Positions 6,148 to 13,472 are shown, counted from the first letter of the stretch. The stretch: 15,249 bases of DNA from Campylobacter sp. RM16189 (GCF_012978815.1 NZ_LIWR01000013.1:1-15249); one strand, 5' to 3'. The notes: generated from the sequence alone by a model not told the origin. A program made the numbers and translations.

Positions 6148-6761
6148 TGTTAGATGCTGCCGAAAATCAGATATTTACAGATCCCGCAGCCAAAAAGGCA
6201 CAGCAACTTTATCATAATAAGCTAAAAACAGCCGAATGGACAAGCAAGGTTACTTCGGGAGTACCTGTCATAGACAAAGATGGGAATCCGCTTCCAATAA
6301 ACGAACAGATAAAGGGGTTTGTTGCAATTGGACAAAATGTAACGGCAGATATGAATCTATTGGAAATGATTGGCATGGTGGCTTTAATGTCAGGAACACA
6401 TAAGTTTTCACATGATTTTTTAAAAAATACTGTGGATCAAATTGGAAATGTTTTTCCGGGAACAGATTTATTAAAAGCTGCTCAAATATTAGAGCTAGGG
6501 CTTGTGGGGCCGATGGATATTAACAAAGATGGTGTTTATGAGATAAGTCCGGAAGAGATAACATCAATGATAAAAGAACAAGCCAAAGGTGCTCCGTTAT
6601 TAACCGATGTCTGGAATTCTATTATCGGCTCTCCACAAAAAGTCACAAATCTGTTTGGATATGAAAATGAAAATCCTGACACAAACTCAAACGATACAAA
6701 TATCAAACTTTCAGGCGTACTAACCAATAATACCGATGATGGAGTTGCTGGCGGCATTTAA
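6147..6761 (+). pseudogene. Probable 5'-truncated gene, C-terminal fragment with an EF-hand-like loop
   Basis: The frame encodes about 204 residues, opens immediately after stop codons within the tandem repeat, and has no ATG near its beginning; the first candidate start is a TTG at 6147 without a proper ribosome-binding site. The sequence has protein-like composition (IDKDGNPLP, residues 42-50; MDINKDGVYEISPEEI, about 130-145; an Asn/Thr-rich tail). The second stretch resembles a calcium-binding EF-hand/dockerin loop with non-canonical spacing. A hydrophobic segment LLEMIGMVALMSG lies at about 71-83. I recognise no family. It looks like the C-terminal part of a larger, perhaps secreted or cell-surface protein carried in by recombination. 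An intact gene using TTG is possible but less likely. Confidence 0.5.
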
Positions 6762-6775
6762 ATGAGATTTTGAGA

Positions 6776-6801
6776 AAAAAGAGGATCTATTTCCTCTTTT
6801 T
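6776..6801. terminator. Bidirectional terminator between convergent genes
   Basis: AAAAAGAGGA (6776-6785) and TCCTCTTTTT (6792-6801) form a perfect 10-bp stem with a 6-base loop, giving a T-run on either strand. It lies between the plus-strand fragment and the last gene of the minus-strand mob operon, whose stop codon (6787-6789) is in the loop. Confidence 0.6.
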
Positions 6802-7563
6802 GCCTCTCTTATTTTGAAAAAGTGGGTCGTTTTCTATCTCTTTTTTGATTCTATTCTCGTATTCGTAGTATTTTTCGGTTTTAGGTATCTTTCCTTGCTT
6901 CATCAAAAGTAAGGTTAAGTCGAAATCTTTGTCTACATTGGTTAGCCAGATAAATTCTTTTACGTTGTCGGTAACTGCTTTAAAATTAAACAAGAAGTGA
7001 TATACAAAGAGTGCCATATCTGCTAGAGCGCGGGGGCTATCTTCTAGCCAATAGTAGTCTCCACACGAATTGAAATTTAGCTCTTCCGCTTTTTCCACTA
7101 TCGCCTCATAAATCTCTTTTAGATCGTATTTGCCCTCTCTACGTATCTTTTCCTCATCTAAAACTAGCTTCACTCCTCGTTTGGCATCGTATTTAGGCTC
7201 TTCTACTTCGTTTTGTTTTCGAATATACTCGTAGTACTTCTCCGTCTTAGGGATTTTTCCTTGCTTCATTAAAAGCAATGTCAGATCGAAGTCCGGATCA
7301 TAGCTAGTCATCCATACAAATTCTTTTACGTAGTCGGTAACGGCTTTAATATTAAATAAAAAACGATATACAAATCTACCCATGTTTACGAGGGCATCGG
7401 GGTGATCGTTAATCCAAAATTTCGTTTCATCGATAGATATATTCTCAAACTCTAGCTCTTCTGCTTTTTTTCTGATGACCTCTTTTAGTTCGTCTAGGTC
7501 ATATATATCATCTCTTATTAGCCTTTCCTCATCTAAAACTAGCTTCACTCCTCGATATCCCAT
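6787..7563 (-). CDS. Unknown protein made of two copies of one ~113-residue domain
   Basis: The 258-residue protein is an internal tandem duplication: residues 4-116 and 129-241 align at a constant offset of 125. Both copies begin RGVKLVLDEE, pass through AEEL-F, a D-x-P-x-A-L segment, F-V-Y-x-F-L-F-N and KAVTD, and end with DFDLTLLLMKQGKIPKTEKY plus YEY. That last stretch is identical in protein between copies, but about 14 of its 23 codons differ synonymously, so the duplication is old and the sequence is under selection. A Lys/Arg tail (NKRGKKRK) ends the protein. There is no signal peptide, membrane segment or catalytic motif I recognise. ATG 7563 has AAGGA seven bases upstream, and the gene follows the relaxase stop by 12 bases, so it is the last gene of the mob operon. 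A relaxosome accessory, entry/anti-restriction factor or immunity-type protein are possibilities from position only. Confidence 0.78.
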   Translation of the reverse strand: MGYRGVKLVLDEERLIRDDIYDLDELKEVIRKKAEELEFENISIDETKFWINDHPDALVNMGRFVYRFLFNIKAVTDYVKEFVWMTSYDPDFDLTLLLMKQGKIPKTEKYYEYIRKQNEVEEPKYDAKRGVKLVLDEEKIRREGKYDLKEIYEAIVEKAEELNFNSCGDYYWLEDSPRALADMALFVYHFLFNFKAVTDNVKEFIWLTNVDKDFDLTLLLMKQGKIPKTEKYYEYENRIKKEIENDPLFQNKRGKKRK

Positions 7564-7575
7564 TGTATTTTCCTT

Positions 7576-9867
7576 CTAGCTCATCTGGAGGGGATTTAGC
7601 CCTCCGCTTTTGAGGATGATGCCTGATTTTGACTTTGGAGTCGCTGATTCTTCATATGATGTTTTCTTTCCATCTATTTGTATTTGTGCTTGCATTACTC
7701 CGTGCCTTATCATTTCCTCTGTGATTATCTGCCCTTCATTTTGGACTCTCGCTTTTTCATATGTAGATTTTTCGTGAATTTTGAGGGGGTCGTGATCGCT
7801 CTCTTCTATGTAGTTCGAAATTTCTAGGTGATCGGCAATAATGCCTGAAAACTCTTTGGAAAGCTCGTATTTTTCTGCCATTTGCCTTTCGATTTCACTA
7901 CGACCCATGTCAAAAATGCTGCTAAATTCCGGTGCTCCTTGAGGCTTTGATGCTTTGTATTTTTTAAGTTCCTCCCTCAACATCATATACCCAAAATCAG
8001 GTTTCATTTCCATAGGTACTATGATCTTGAAATTTTGGCTTGAGGTGGGGGCAAAGATGGCTCTGAATTGATTTTTTCTGAAAATTTCATACGCTTCATC
8101 GATAGTGATGATGTTTGCATTTTTTTTCTTCTCCACTGAAAAAACTAGGAGGTTTCCGATATCTGTTATTGACATGAAATCTCGATATATTCCTCTTGTT
8201 CTGGCTCTTGAGTATCGATATTGTGATGTGAGTCGCAGTAAGGCATACATCGTTCTAGCCGTGATTACGTTTTGAGAATAGTTTTTACGTTTATTTTTGT
8301 AAACTTCAACAAATTCTACGGGCTGTGGCAATACATGAGAGTTTGAAAAGCTTATTTCGTTATTGTAAATTTTTTTCATCACTTCAAAAGCTTCAACTCC
8401 GCTTAAATTTAGCTGTTCTCTAAGAATATCGCGAGGTGACATCTTAGCGGGTGTTTGGCTGTTTTGTCGGTATCTATAGATGAATTGTTTATTGGCTGAC
8501 TTTATTTCGTCTTGAGACGGTATCACAAGACGATCAAATAATAACTCTCCCTTTTTTTCCTCGATATATTTCACAAGTGTTTCAAGAGATAGATTGTTTG
8601 AAATTTTTAGGAAATCTCGGTTCATATCCTCTTGCTGTGCCTTTTCCGCTTCCTCAATTTCTTGGAGGTGGTAGTCCGCTTCATTTATAGGGCGTTGCTC
8701 TCTTATTTGTAGCTTTTTGAGCTCATCTTTCATGCTTTCATCGTCTTCGAGATATTTTAGTTCCTCTTGGCTTAGGTTTTGATAGAAGGTTAGGGGTTTT
8801 AGTTCGGGTTCTTCTTCTTGTTCCTTGGCTCCTACCTCAGATATCAGCTGCTTTAGTTTCTTGCTACGGCGTTTTTCTAGCCATTCGGTGCGTTTTTGTT
8901 TGAGATTTGTTAGGGCTTCTTCTAATTCCTCTAGGCTTAGATCACTTATTGTCTTTTCCCTTTGAAATTTAGGGCTTCTACTTATTTTTTCGTCGTCCGT
9001 AAGGGTTTCCTCAAAAAGCGTATCGATATGCTCGAATCCTCTACCTTTTATATTTAGATCCGCTCCATCACTGCCTCTTTGCCCTCTTTTTCCTCTATTT
9101 GGATTGATGATTTTTATGTATTTATTTTTTTTGGTTTGTATTATTTTATACTCTACTTCCTGTTCCTTTAGAAAAGCATATAGCTCATCTAGGCTTTGGA
9201 TGTCCTTTAGTGCTTCTTGGTAGGCTTTGCGGGTTAGGGCTATCTTTTTTTGCATGGTGTTTTGCTTGCGATCTCGGCTATAATCTTTTGGGTTTTCAAA
9301 ACCGTATTTCTTGTTGATGTACTGCTGGATGATGTCATTTCCTCCTATATTCCCCGTCCAGAGTAGGCTGATCTGCGAATCATCAAGATAGTTTCGTTTT
9401 GAGATTCCGATGTGAATGTGTTCATATCGATATTCATCGCGCTCTCCGATGATTTTTCCATCTTTTAGTATAGTTCGCTGTTTTTCATCGTTTTTGAAAC
9501 GCTTTGGAGCATGAACTTCGGCAAAGGCTGTGATTTCATCGGGGGTGTGTCCTGAGGTATTGGTATCTATGATTATTTTGGCTATCTCTTGGAGGGTTTG
9601 ATATTTCTTGTTTGGATCACTATTTAGCCTCATCATATCTTCTCTTGAAAAAGATACGGTTATAGAGAGGTAGTTTTTTTTCCAGCCCTTACGTTTTCGA
9701 AACTCATCATCATTTATGAGCCTTTCCTCTTTCTGGAACTCGTATATGTCGCCAATAAGGGGTATTACCTTATCCTTATCGTCTCTAGTTTCCTTATAGC
9801 CAGCTTTCTCTCCGCCGATCATATAGTCAGCCATGCCGATATCTCTTTGTACGTATCGTAATATCAT
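7576..9867 (-). CDS. mobA: MobA/MobL-type HUH relaxase with a degenerate primase-like C-terminal domain
   Basis: The 763-residue protein's N-terminus reads MADYMIGG, matching the A-D-Y segment that holds the nicking Tyr25 of R1162/RSF1010 MobA, so Tyr15 is the likely nucleophile. YEHIHIGIS (148-156) supplies the HUH histidines His150 and His152 that bind the metal. It should nick the transfer origin and carry the strand covalently. Residues about 310-430 are highly charged and probably coiled. Residues 570-665 look like the AEP fold of this window's own primase: GNLLVFSVEK against GNVMIFDVDN, EAYEIFRKNQFRAIFAPTSS against AKLEFERMNIAAVFIPSQS, FKIIVP against RYRIIV, and IFDMGRSEIER against HIDPSALNDSAR. 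Motif I is Ser-Val-Glu instead of Asp-x-Asp and motif II has lost its His, so it is probably inactive. ATG 9867 has GGGAG five bases upstream. Confidence 0.82.
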   Translation of the reverse strand: MILRYVQRDIGMADYMIGGEKAGYKETRDDKDKVIPLIGDIYEFQKEERLINDDEFRKRKGWKKNYLSITVSFSREDMMRLNSDPNKKYQTLQEIAKIIIDTNTSGHTPDEITAFAEVHAPKRFKNDEKQRTILKDGKIIGERDEYRYEHIHIGISKRNYLDDSQISLLWTGNIGGNDIIQQYINKKYGFENPKDYSRDRKQNTMQKKIALTRKAYQEALKDIQSLDELYAFLKEQEVEYKIIQTKKNKYIKIINPNRGKRGQRGSDGADLNIKGRGFEHIDTLFEETLTDDEKISRSPKFQREKTISDLSLEELEEALTNLKQKRTEWLEKRRSKKLKQLISEVGAKEQEEEPELKPLTFYQNLSQEELKYLEDDESMKDELKKLQIREQRPINEADYHLQEIEEAEKAQQEDMNRDFLKISNNLSLETLVKYIEEKKGELLFDRLVIPSQDEIKSANKQFIYRYRQNSQTPAKMSPRDILREQLNLSGVEAFEVMKKIYNNEISFSNSHVLPQPVEFVEVYKNKRKNYSQNVITARTMYALLRLTSQYRYSRARTRGIYRDFMSITDIGNLLVFSVEKKKNANIITIDEAYEIFRKNQFRAIFAPTSSQNFKIIVPMEMKPDFGYMMLREELKKYKASKPQGAPEFSSIFDMGRSEIERQMAEKYELSKEFSGIIADHLEISNYIEESDHDPLKIHEKSTYEKARVQNEGQIITEEMIRHGVMQAQIQIDGKKTSYEESATPKSKSGIILKSGGLNPLQMS

Positions 9868-9914
9868 ATCTGCTCCCTATCTAAAACCATACTCAAATCC
9901 TATCCGTGTCTCGT

Positions 9915-10280
9915 CTATTTTCTATGTTTGCGAACATTGAAAGCATCAAGTGTTTTTTGTGTCATATAGGCTATGATTTTTAGGCTGTCTTTAATAGTGA
10001 AAATCTCTTGGTGTGGTACATCATCTTTTATGCGGCGGTAGTTGATATAGCGCGCTATCTGGTTTATGTTATTACCGATTTGCCTTAACTGGAAATTTAA
10101 TTCCCTAATCTCTTTCTTGTCGACATAGATGACATCGCCCTCGGCTATGAGGCTGCGAGTATAGTCGGCTACGTTCATGTTCGCTATGTTCGCCTTTAGC
10201 AAAAGCGATTGATATTCGCTATCTGAAAGCCTTACATGAAGCACCTTACTTTTCCTATTATCTTTATTTATATTTTCCAT
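9915..10280 (-). CDS. mobC: MobC-type relaxosome accessory protein
   Basis: The 121-residue protein has an N-terminal ribbon-helix-helix segment (KVLHVRLSDSEYQSLLLKA, about 12-30, and VADYTRSLIAEG, 37-48) followed by LNFQLRQIGNNINQIARYIN (61-80). The latter is the hallmark of the bacterial mobilisation protein MobC family (R-x-x-G-N-N-x-N-Q-x-A-x-x-x-N). MobC-like proteins bind oriT and help melt it so that the relaxase can nick. It is the first gene of the minus-strand mob operon, 47 bases before the relaxase, and faces away from the oriT candidate about 520 bases upstream. ATG 10280 has GAGAGG seven bases upstream. Confidence 0.88.
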   Translation of the reverse strand: MENINKDNRKSKVLHVRLSDSEYQSLLLKANIANMNVADYTRSLIAEGDVIYVDKKEIRELNFQLRQIGNNINQIARYINYRRIKDDVPHQEIFTIKDSLKIIAYMTQKTLDAFNVRKHRK

Positions 10281-10333
10281 TATAAAACCTCTCTCATTTC
10301 CACTCTAAAATCAATACTAAAGACCATTGTTTT

Positions 10334-10766
10334 GCTTATATTAAAGCATTGTTAAAAGTCATACCTAAGGACATTTCTATTTATATATAGTAAGCACTAT
10401 TTAAAATCGTATTAAAAGACAATTAGTTTTTCATACTGAAATCACAATAGATGTCATATATCAAAACGCTATTAAGTTTGATAGTAAGGCTAGTAAATGC
10501 TTCTATTAAAAGCAACATTAAAAACCTTATCAAAAACTACTTCTAAGACTAATTATAGTCCGCTTGAAAAACACCATCACTCGCCGCTAGGGGAGCGATA
10601 TTAAAACATATTGAAAATCTATCCATTTTCCATATAGAAATCATAGTAGATTTCATATATCTAAGCGCATATAAAATACTTGTTAAAGAACGCATAACTG
10701 CTAAGTTATGGTTAGCCTAAAAATCATATAGATTTTTCGCTATAAAAACATATAGAAAAACATACC
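10334..10766 (+). repeat. Degenerate ~27-bp repeats between mobC and the oriT candidate
   Basis: A motif of the form GC-N2/4-TATTAAAA-N5/6-ATTAAAA-N2-C recurs at about 10334-10360, 10394-10420, 10454-10480, 10499-10526, 10595-10620, 10665-10690 and 10739-10766. The first three are 60 bases apart and within each the two TTAAA cores are about 11 bases apart, one helical turn. Two longer copies (10427-10475 and 10626-10674) share 38 of 49 bases. No gene with a plausible ribosome-binding site and length is visible in 10281-10790. Possible roles are binding sites for MobC, the TraK-like protein or a bending protein. Confidence 0.5.
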
Positions 10767-10796
10767 TATATCCTATGCAATTGACACATTGGGTTT

Positions 10797-10854
10797 CTAA
10801 GGGGACACCCTTAGGCGCGCTTACAAATGTTTCGCACGTAGTGTGATACATTTG
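10797..10854 (-). other. oriT: Putative oriT: inverted repeat plus MOBQ-like nic sequence
   Basis: Reading the minus strand, CAAATGT (10854-10848) and ACATTTG (10830-10824) are perfect arms of a 31-base quasi-palindrome whose inner part also pairs (TC/GA, CAC/GTG around a TAC loop). TAAGCGCGCCT (10823-10813) follows directly. This closely matches the IncQ/Gram-positive nic region TAAGTGCGC/CCT, where MOBQ relaxases cut after GCGC; by analogy the nick would be between 10815 and 10814. A second hairpin, CTAAGGG-TGTC-CCCTTAG (10814-10797), starts at that point. The site lies between the divergent mobC-mobA and TraKLM-like operons, where oriT sits in RP4. The nick position is inferred. Confidence 0.68.
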
Positions 10855-10874
10855 CTTGGCGTGCCTTACCATAG

Positions 10875-11010
10875 AAAATAGGCTATTTTTTCGATAATTT
10901 GGATCGTAGCATGAAAATAAAAATAAGTCAACTAATTTGGGTTGACTTCGTTTGAGAATCATGATAGGATCGTTTTCAGTTTTTGGGAAAAAATAAATGA
11001 GTTTATTTTT
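10875..11010. repeat. Three palindromes between oriT and the divergent operon
   Basis: AAAATAG-G-CTATTTT (10875-10889), AAGTCAAC-N8-GTTGACTT (10925-10948) and AAAAATAAA-TGAG-TTTATTTTT (10989-11010) are perfect inverted repeats. Their spacing suggests operators for a regulator of the rightward operon, or relaxosome-protein sites. The third shares its AAAAATAAATGAG half with the larger hairpin at 14422-14485. Confidence 0.5.
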
Positions 11011-11042
11011 GATAAAAAATTAGTAAGAATTTTGCTTTTGAC

Positions 11043-11048
11043 TATAAT
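11043..11048 (+). promoter_or_regulatory. -10 box of the rightward tra-like operon
   Basis: TATAAT stands about 31 bases before the start codon at 11080, preceded by a T-rich stretch (TTTTGCTTTTGAC). It is not preceded by TGn, so it is less exact than the two extended -10 boxes on the minus strand. A second AT-rich option, TATAAA, lies at 11057-11062. Confidence 0.45.
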
Positions 11049-11079
11049 TAATATTGTATAAAAAAATAAGGAGGATTAA

Positions 11080-11763
11080 ATGGCAAAAAAACAAGCTATA
11101 AAAAAGCTCCCGGCATACAAAAAAATAACGGAGGATGATCTTAAAATTCTTTACGCTATAAAAAAGCAGATGCTAAGGGATCGAGAAGAAAATATTTCGC
11201 CTCAACAAAAGATGCTAATTCAGGTAAGCGATTTCATCATAGATTCGAATAAGGATAAACTAACCGCTACGATGATCTCAAAAGCTCTCAGAGAGATAGG
11301 AGTTTCAATCGGAACTAGAAGCATAAAATCGTTTCTACTTTCGAGGGGGCAAGAACCGTATCGAAAAGTCAAAAATCAAGCTCAAAAAATAGCTAAAAAT
11401 GAGGCAATAAAAGAGGTAATAAATGAGCCTCAAAAAGTAGAGATAAAAGAAGCTCAAATCGAGGATGAAAAAGAGGTCTCAAATGCGGATGTAAAAGAGG
11501 TAAAAAAAGATGATTCGGTGATCGGCGAGGATGAGATGAAAAAGCTAGAAGAAAAAATAAAGAATATAGAGAATGATGAGTCCATTTCTGCGGTGAAAAA
11601 GCATGAAAAAATAAATAACCTAAAAGATAGCTCTATCGCGGCTCTAAAAAATCAAGCAAAATACCCTCACGGCAGGTCAAAAGAAGAGTATGAAAAAAGT
11701 GTGACAATCGATCCGGAAATAGCGGCTGAAGGTCGCGCAAAGAAAAAAATCATAGGAGGTTAA
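11080..11763 (+). CDS. Basic DNA-binding protein with N-terminal HTH, TraK-like by position
   Basis: The 227-residue protein has a strongly basic start (MAKKQAIKKLPAYKK) and a helix-turn-helix-like segment, LTATMISKALREIGVSIGTR followed by SIKSFLLSRG (about 61-90). The remainder (about 95-200) is a long charged, probably helical or disordered part rich in Glu and Lys. RP4 TraK, which binds oriT, also has an N-terminal helical DNA-binding part and a low-complexity charged tail, and is the first gene divergent from the relaxase operon at oriT. The same position holds here, so an oriT- or centromere-binding role is the best guess. GGAGG lies seven bases before ATG, and its stop is two bases before the ATPase gene. 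There is no direct sequence proof of family. Confidence 0.6.
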   Translation: MAKKQAIKKLPAYKKITEDDLKILYAIKKQMLRDREENISPQQKMLIQVSDFIIDSNKDKLTATMISKALREIGVSIGTRSIKSFLLSRGQEPYRKVKNQAQKIAKNEAIKEVINEPQKVEIKEAQIEDEKEVSNADVKEVKKDDSVIGEDEMKKLEEKIKNIENDESISAVKKHEKINNLKDSSIAALKNQAKYPHGRSKEEYEKSVTIDPEIAAEGRAKKKIIGG

Positions 11764-11765
11764 AA

Positions 11766-12578
11766 ATGGGGAACAAAAAATTCATAGTCATAAACACAAA
11801 AGGTGGCTGCGGTAAGAGTACTACGGCTATACAAATTCTCGCTCCGTATCTTTTTGAAAGGAATGGAAAAAAAGAAATAGAACTCGTGGAATTCGATTCG
11901 CAAAACATGAATGCTGCGACATATTCAAACTCGGAAATTTTCAAAGCTAAGTACGTTGATATCACAAGAGAGATCGATGGGTATCTATGCGATCTTCTGA
12001 CATCGGAAAAAGATACTATTTTCGATATCGGTGGAAATAGAAGTGCTACCGATTTTCTAGAGAAACTCGGCTCGATGTCGAGTGTCTTTCTCGAGCTAGT
12101 AGATGCTTTCTTTGTGCCGCTCGGAATGGGCGAGCAGGATGCCCTCAACGCAAAGAAAACCGCCCAAAAAATAAGAGAGATCAAACCATCCACAAAAGTG
12201 ATTTTCGTGCTGACCCAAAGTCTGCCGGAATACGATTTGGAACGTGCATATCGTTTCTTTTTCGATGGCGATGATATGAGAAAAACGCAATATCTGACCC
12301 TAGAACATAGACCGGTAGAGATAGATGACTCAAACGTCTACGGATGTACTGTGTACGAACTAGGAAAAACCGATATCACGCCCATAGAGGAAAAGATAAG
12401 AGAAGCCCTAAAAAATAGGGATCTAGCTAAGATGAATGAAAAAAATAAAGAGATCATAATCATCAAAGAGCAAAAACGTTTCTATGAAAATTCTATTCTA
12501 CCGAATTTTCAAAAGATAGATGAGTTTTTGAGCGAGGGTAAGGCTCAAAAGGTAGAAAAGAAAGCGGAAAAGAAATAA
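11766..12578 (+). CDS. ParA/MinD-superfamily ATPase, TraL/MobD-like
   Basis: The 270-residue protein has a deviant Walker A, INTKGGCGKST (9-19) with signature Lys12 and Lys17, a switch I-type Asp in LVEFDSQN (Asp44), and Walker B DTIFDIGGN (Asp87). After residue 225 it has a Lys/Glu-rich helical tail. Two kinds of plasmid gene fit: a segregation ParA or the TraL/MobD ATPase of mobilization operons. Asp-Ser-Gln-x-x-N-A-A followed by D-I-G-G-N-R-S-A-x-x-F-L resembles RP4 TraL (D-T-D-P-V-N-A-T; D-N-G-A-S-S-F-V-P-L, from memory) more than typical ParA, and gene order agrees. It is predicted to position the relaxosome or plasmid at the cell membrane or pole. GGAGG overlaps the preceding stop. No obvious ParB partner is present, which weakens the partition reading. 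Confidence 0.82.
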   Translation: MGNKKFIVINTKGGCGKSTTAIQILAPYLFERNGKKEIELVEFDSQNMNAATYSNSEIFKAKYVDITREIDGYLCDLLTSEKDTIFDIGGNRSATDFLEKLGSMSSVFLELVDAFFVPLGMGEQDALNAKKTAQKIREIKPSTKVIFVLTQSLPEYDLERAYRFFFDGDDMRKTQYLTLEHRPVEIDDSNVYGCTVYELGKTDITPIEEKIREALKNRDLAKMNEKNKEIIIIKEQKRFYENSILPNFQKIDEFLSEGKAQKVEKKAEKK

Positions 12579-12605
12579 GGTATAGTAAAAATAGGGGAGG
12601 TAGAG

Positions 12606-13472
12606 ATGGAAATGCAAAATAAAGTCCAACAAGGGCAAGTAGGGCAAATAAAAGCTCAACAAGCTCAAAAAGAGCCTCAAAAGCCAAAAACGCTCTCGCA
12701 AGCGCTAAATTTGAGCGAAATCAAGACCTCCCGTGATGTCATCTCCGCTATGATGACCCTCACGCAATTCATTGATGAAATTCGTGAGGACATAAACGAA
12801 AAACATCTGATTTTTGCCGCAAAAAACGAAAAAAACTACAGAGAGATGGAACTCGTTTTGGAAGTTTTTCAAAAAATAGGCGGAACTATACAGGGAAAAG
12901 TAAGAATCGCAAACGATGAGGCTCAAAAGAATCTAATAGAAAAGATCACCAAAACCCATGCGGATCTACAAAAAGAGGTAGAGATAGCGGGGCTGGTAGC
13001 GATAGAAAAACTAAGAAATGAAACCGAAAAAGTCAAAGCTCACGATTCAAAACTAGAGCAAGCCCTAATCTCTGCGGAAAATCGGCTCATGAATACAATA
13101 GGGGCGATACAAAGCATCCAAAAAAATACTCTCAAAAATCTAAATTTTGGGTATATGCTGGGATCTCTGTCAGCAGGGGCGTTGGTGGGAATGCTTTTCA
13201 CTATGGGAATTTTCATCTTTTCTGAAAAGGGAGATCGTATTTTGAGCGGTATCAAAGCCATACGTGCCGAAGGGAACGAACTTTTAGCCCTCTCCCAAAG
13301 AATCGATGAAAATCTGTTTTTCGAAAAGACTATGAGAAAATTCAATATAGAAATCATCCCTGTAGTAGTAGGAAAAACTCAAGAGGTAGCGTTGAAAATA
13401 CCTGAAAAACATTTGCCTCTACGGGAGAATGTTTTGATTGACAAGGGCTATGGGATTATACCATTAAAATAA
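12606..13472 (+). CDS. Coiled-coil, single-pass membrane protein of the tra-like operon (TraM/MobB-like position)
   Basis: The 288-residue protein starts with a Gln/Lys-rich, probably disordered stretch (1-30). Long heptad-like helices follow (about 45-175, many Glu/Lys/Leu), then a membrane segment FGYMLGSLSAGALVGMLFTM plus GIFIF (181-205), and a C-terminal domain of about 80 residues. No signal peptide is present. Which end faces the cytoplasm cannot be told from sequence; the basic KNTLKN before the segment favours a cytoplasmic coiled coil. GGGGAGG five bases upstream supports the start. It lies 27 bases after the ATPase gene and could be its membrane partner, as MobB in RSF1010 is a membrane-associated mobilization factor. 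It is not homologous to anything I can name. Confidence 0.72.
   Translation: MEMQNKVQQGQVGQIKAQQAQKEPQKPKTLSQALNLSEIKTSRDVISAMMTLTQFIDEIREDINEKHLIFAAKNEKNYREMELVLEVFQKIGGTIQGKVRIANDEAQKNLIEKITKTHADLQKEVEIAGLVAIEKLRNETEKVKAHDSKLEQALISAENRLMNTIGAIQSIQKNTLKNLNFGYMLGSLSAGALVGMLFTMGIFIFSEKGDRILSGIKAIRAEGNELLALSQRIDENLFFEKTMRKFNIEIIPVVVGKTQEVALKIPEKHLPLRENVLIDKGYGIIPLK

Noticed and set aside
6147..6761. Intact EF-hand calcium-binding protein
   Set aside because: There is only one loop, its spacing is off the canonical 12-residue EF-hand, and the frame lacks a proper start.
10497..10604. Plus-strand 35-codon ORF (starts M-L-L-L-K-A-T-L-K) with a weak AAGG upstream
   Set aside because: Its Leu-Lys-Thr repetition simply translates the degenerate TTAAAA repeats; it is short and in a region without other coding signs.
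10717..10962. Minus-strand open frame of 81 codons across the oriT candidate
   Set aside because: There is no ribosome-binding site. The sequence is dominated by inverted repeats and a nic-like motif, and its Cys-containing translation matches nothing I recognise; oriT is the better explanation.
12498..12701. Minus-strand Leu/Phe/Tyr-rich frames that look like membrane proteins
   Set aside because: They are antisense shadows of the Glu/Lys/Gln-rich ATPase tail and coiled-coil gene, which have good start sites on the plus strand.
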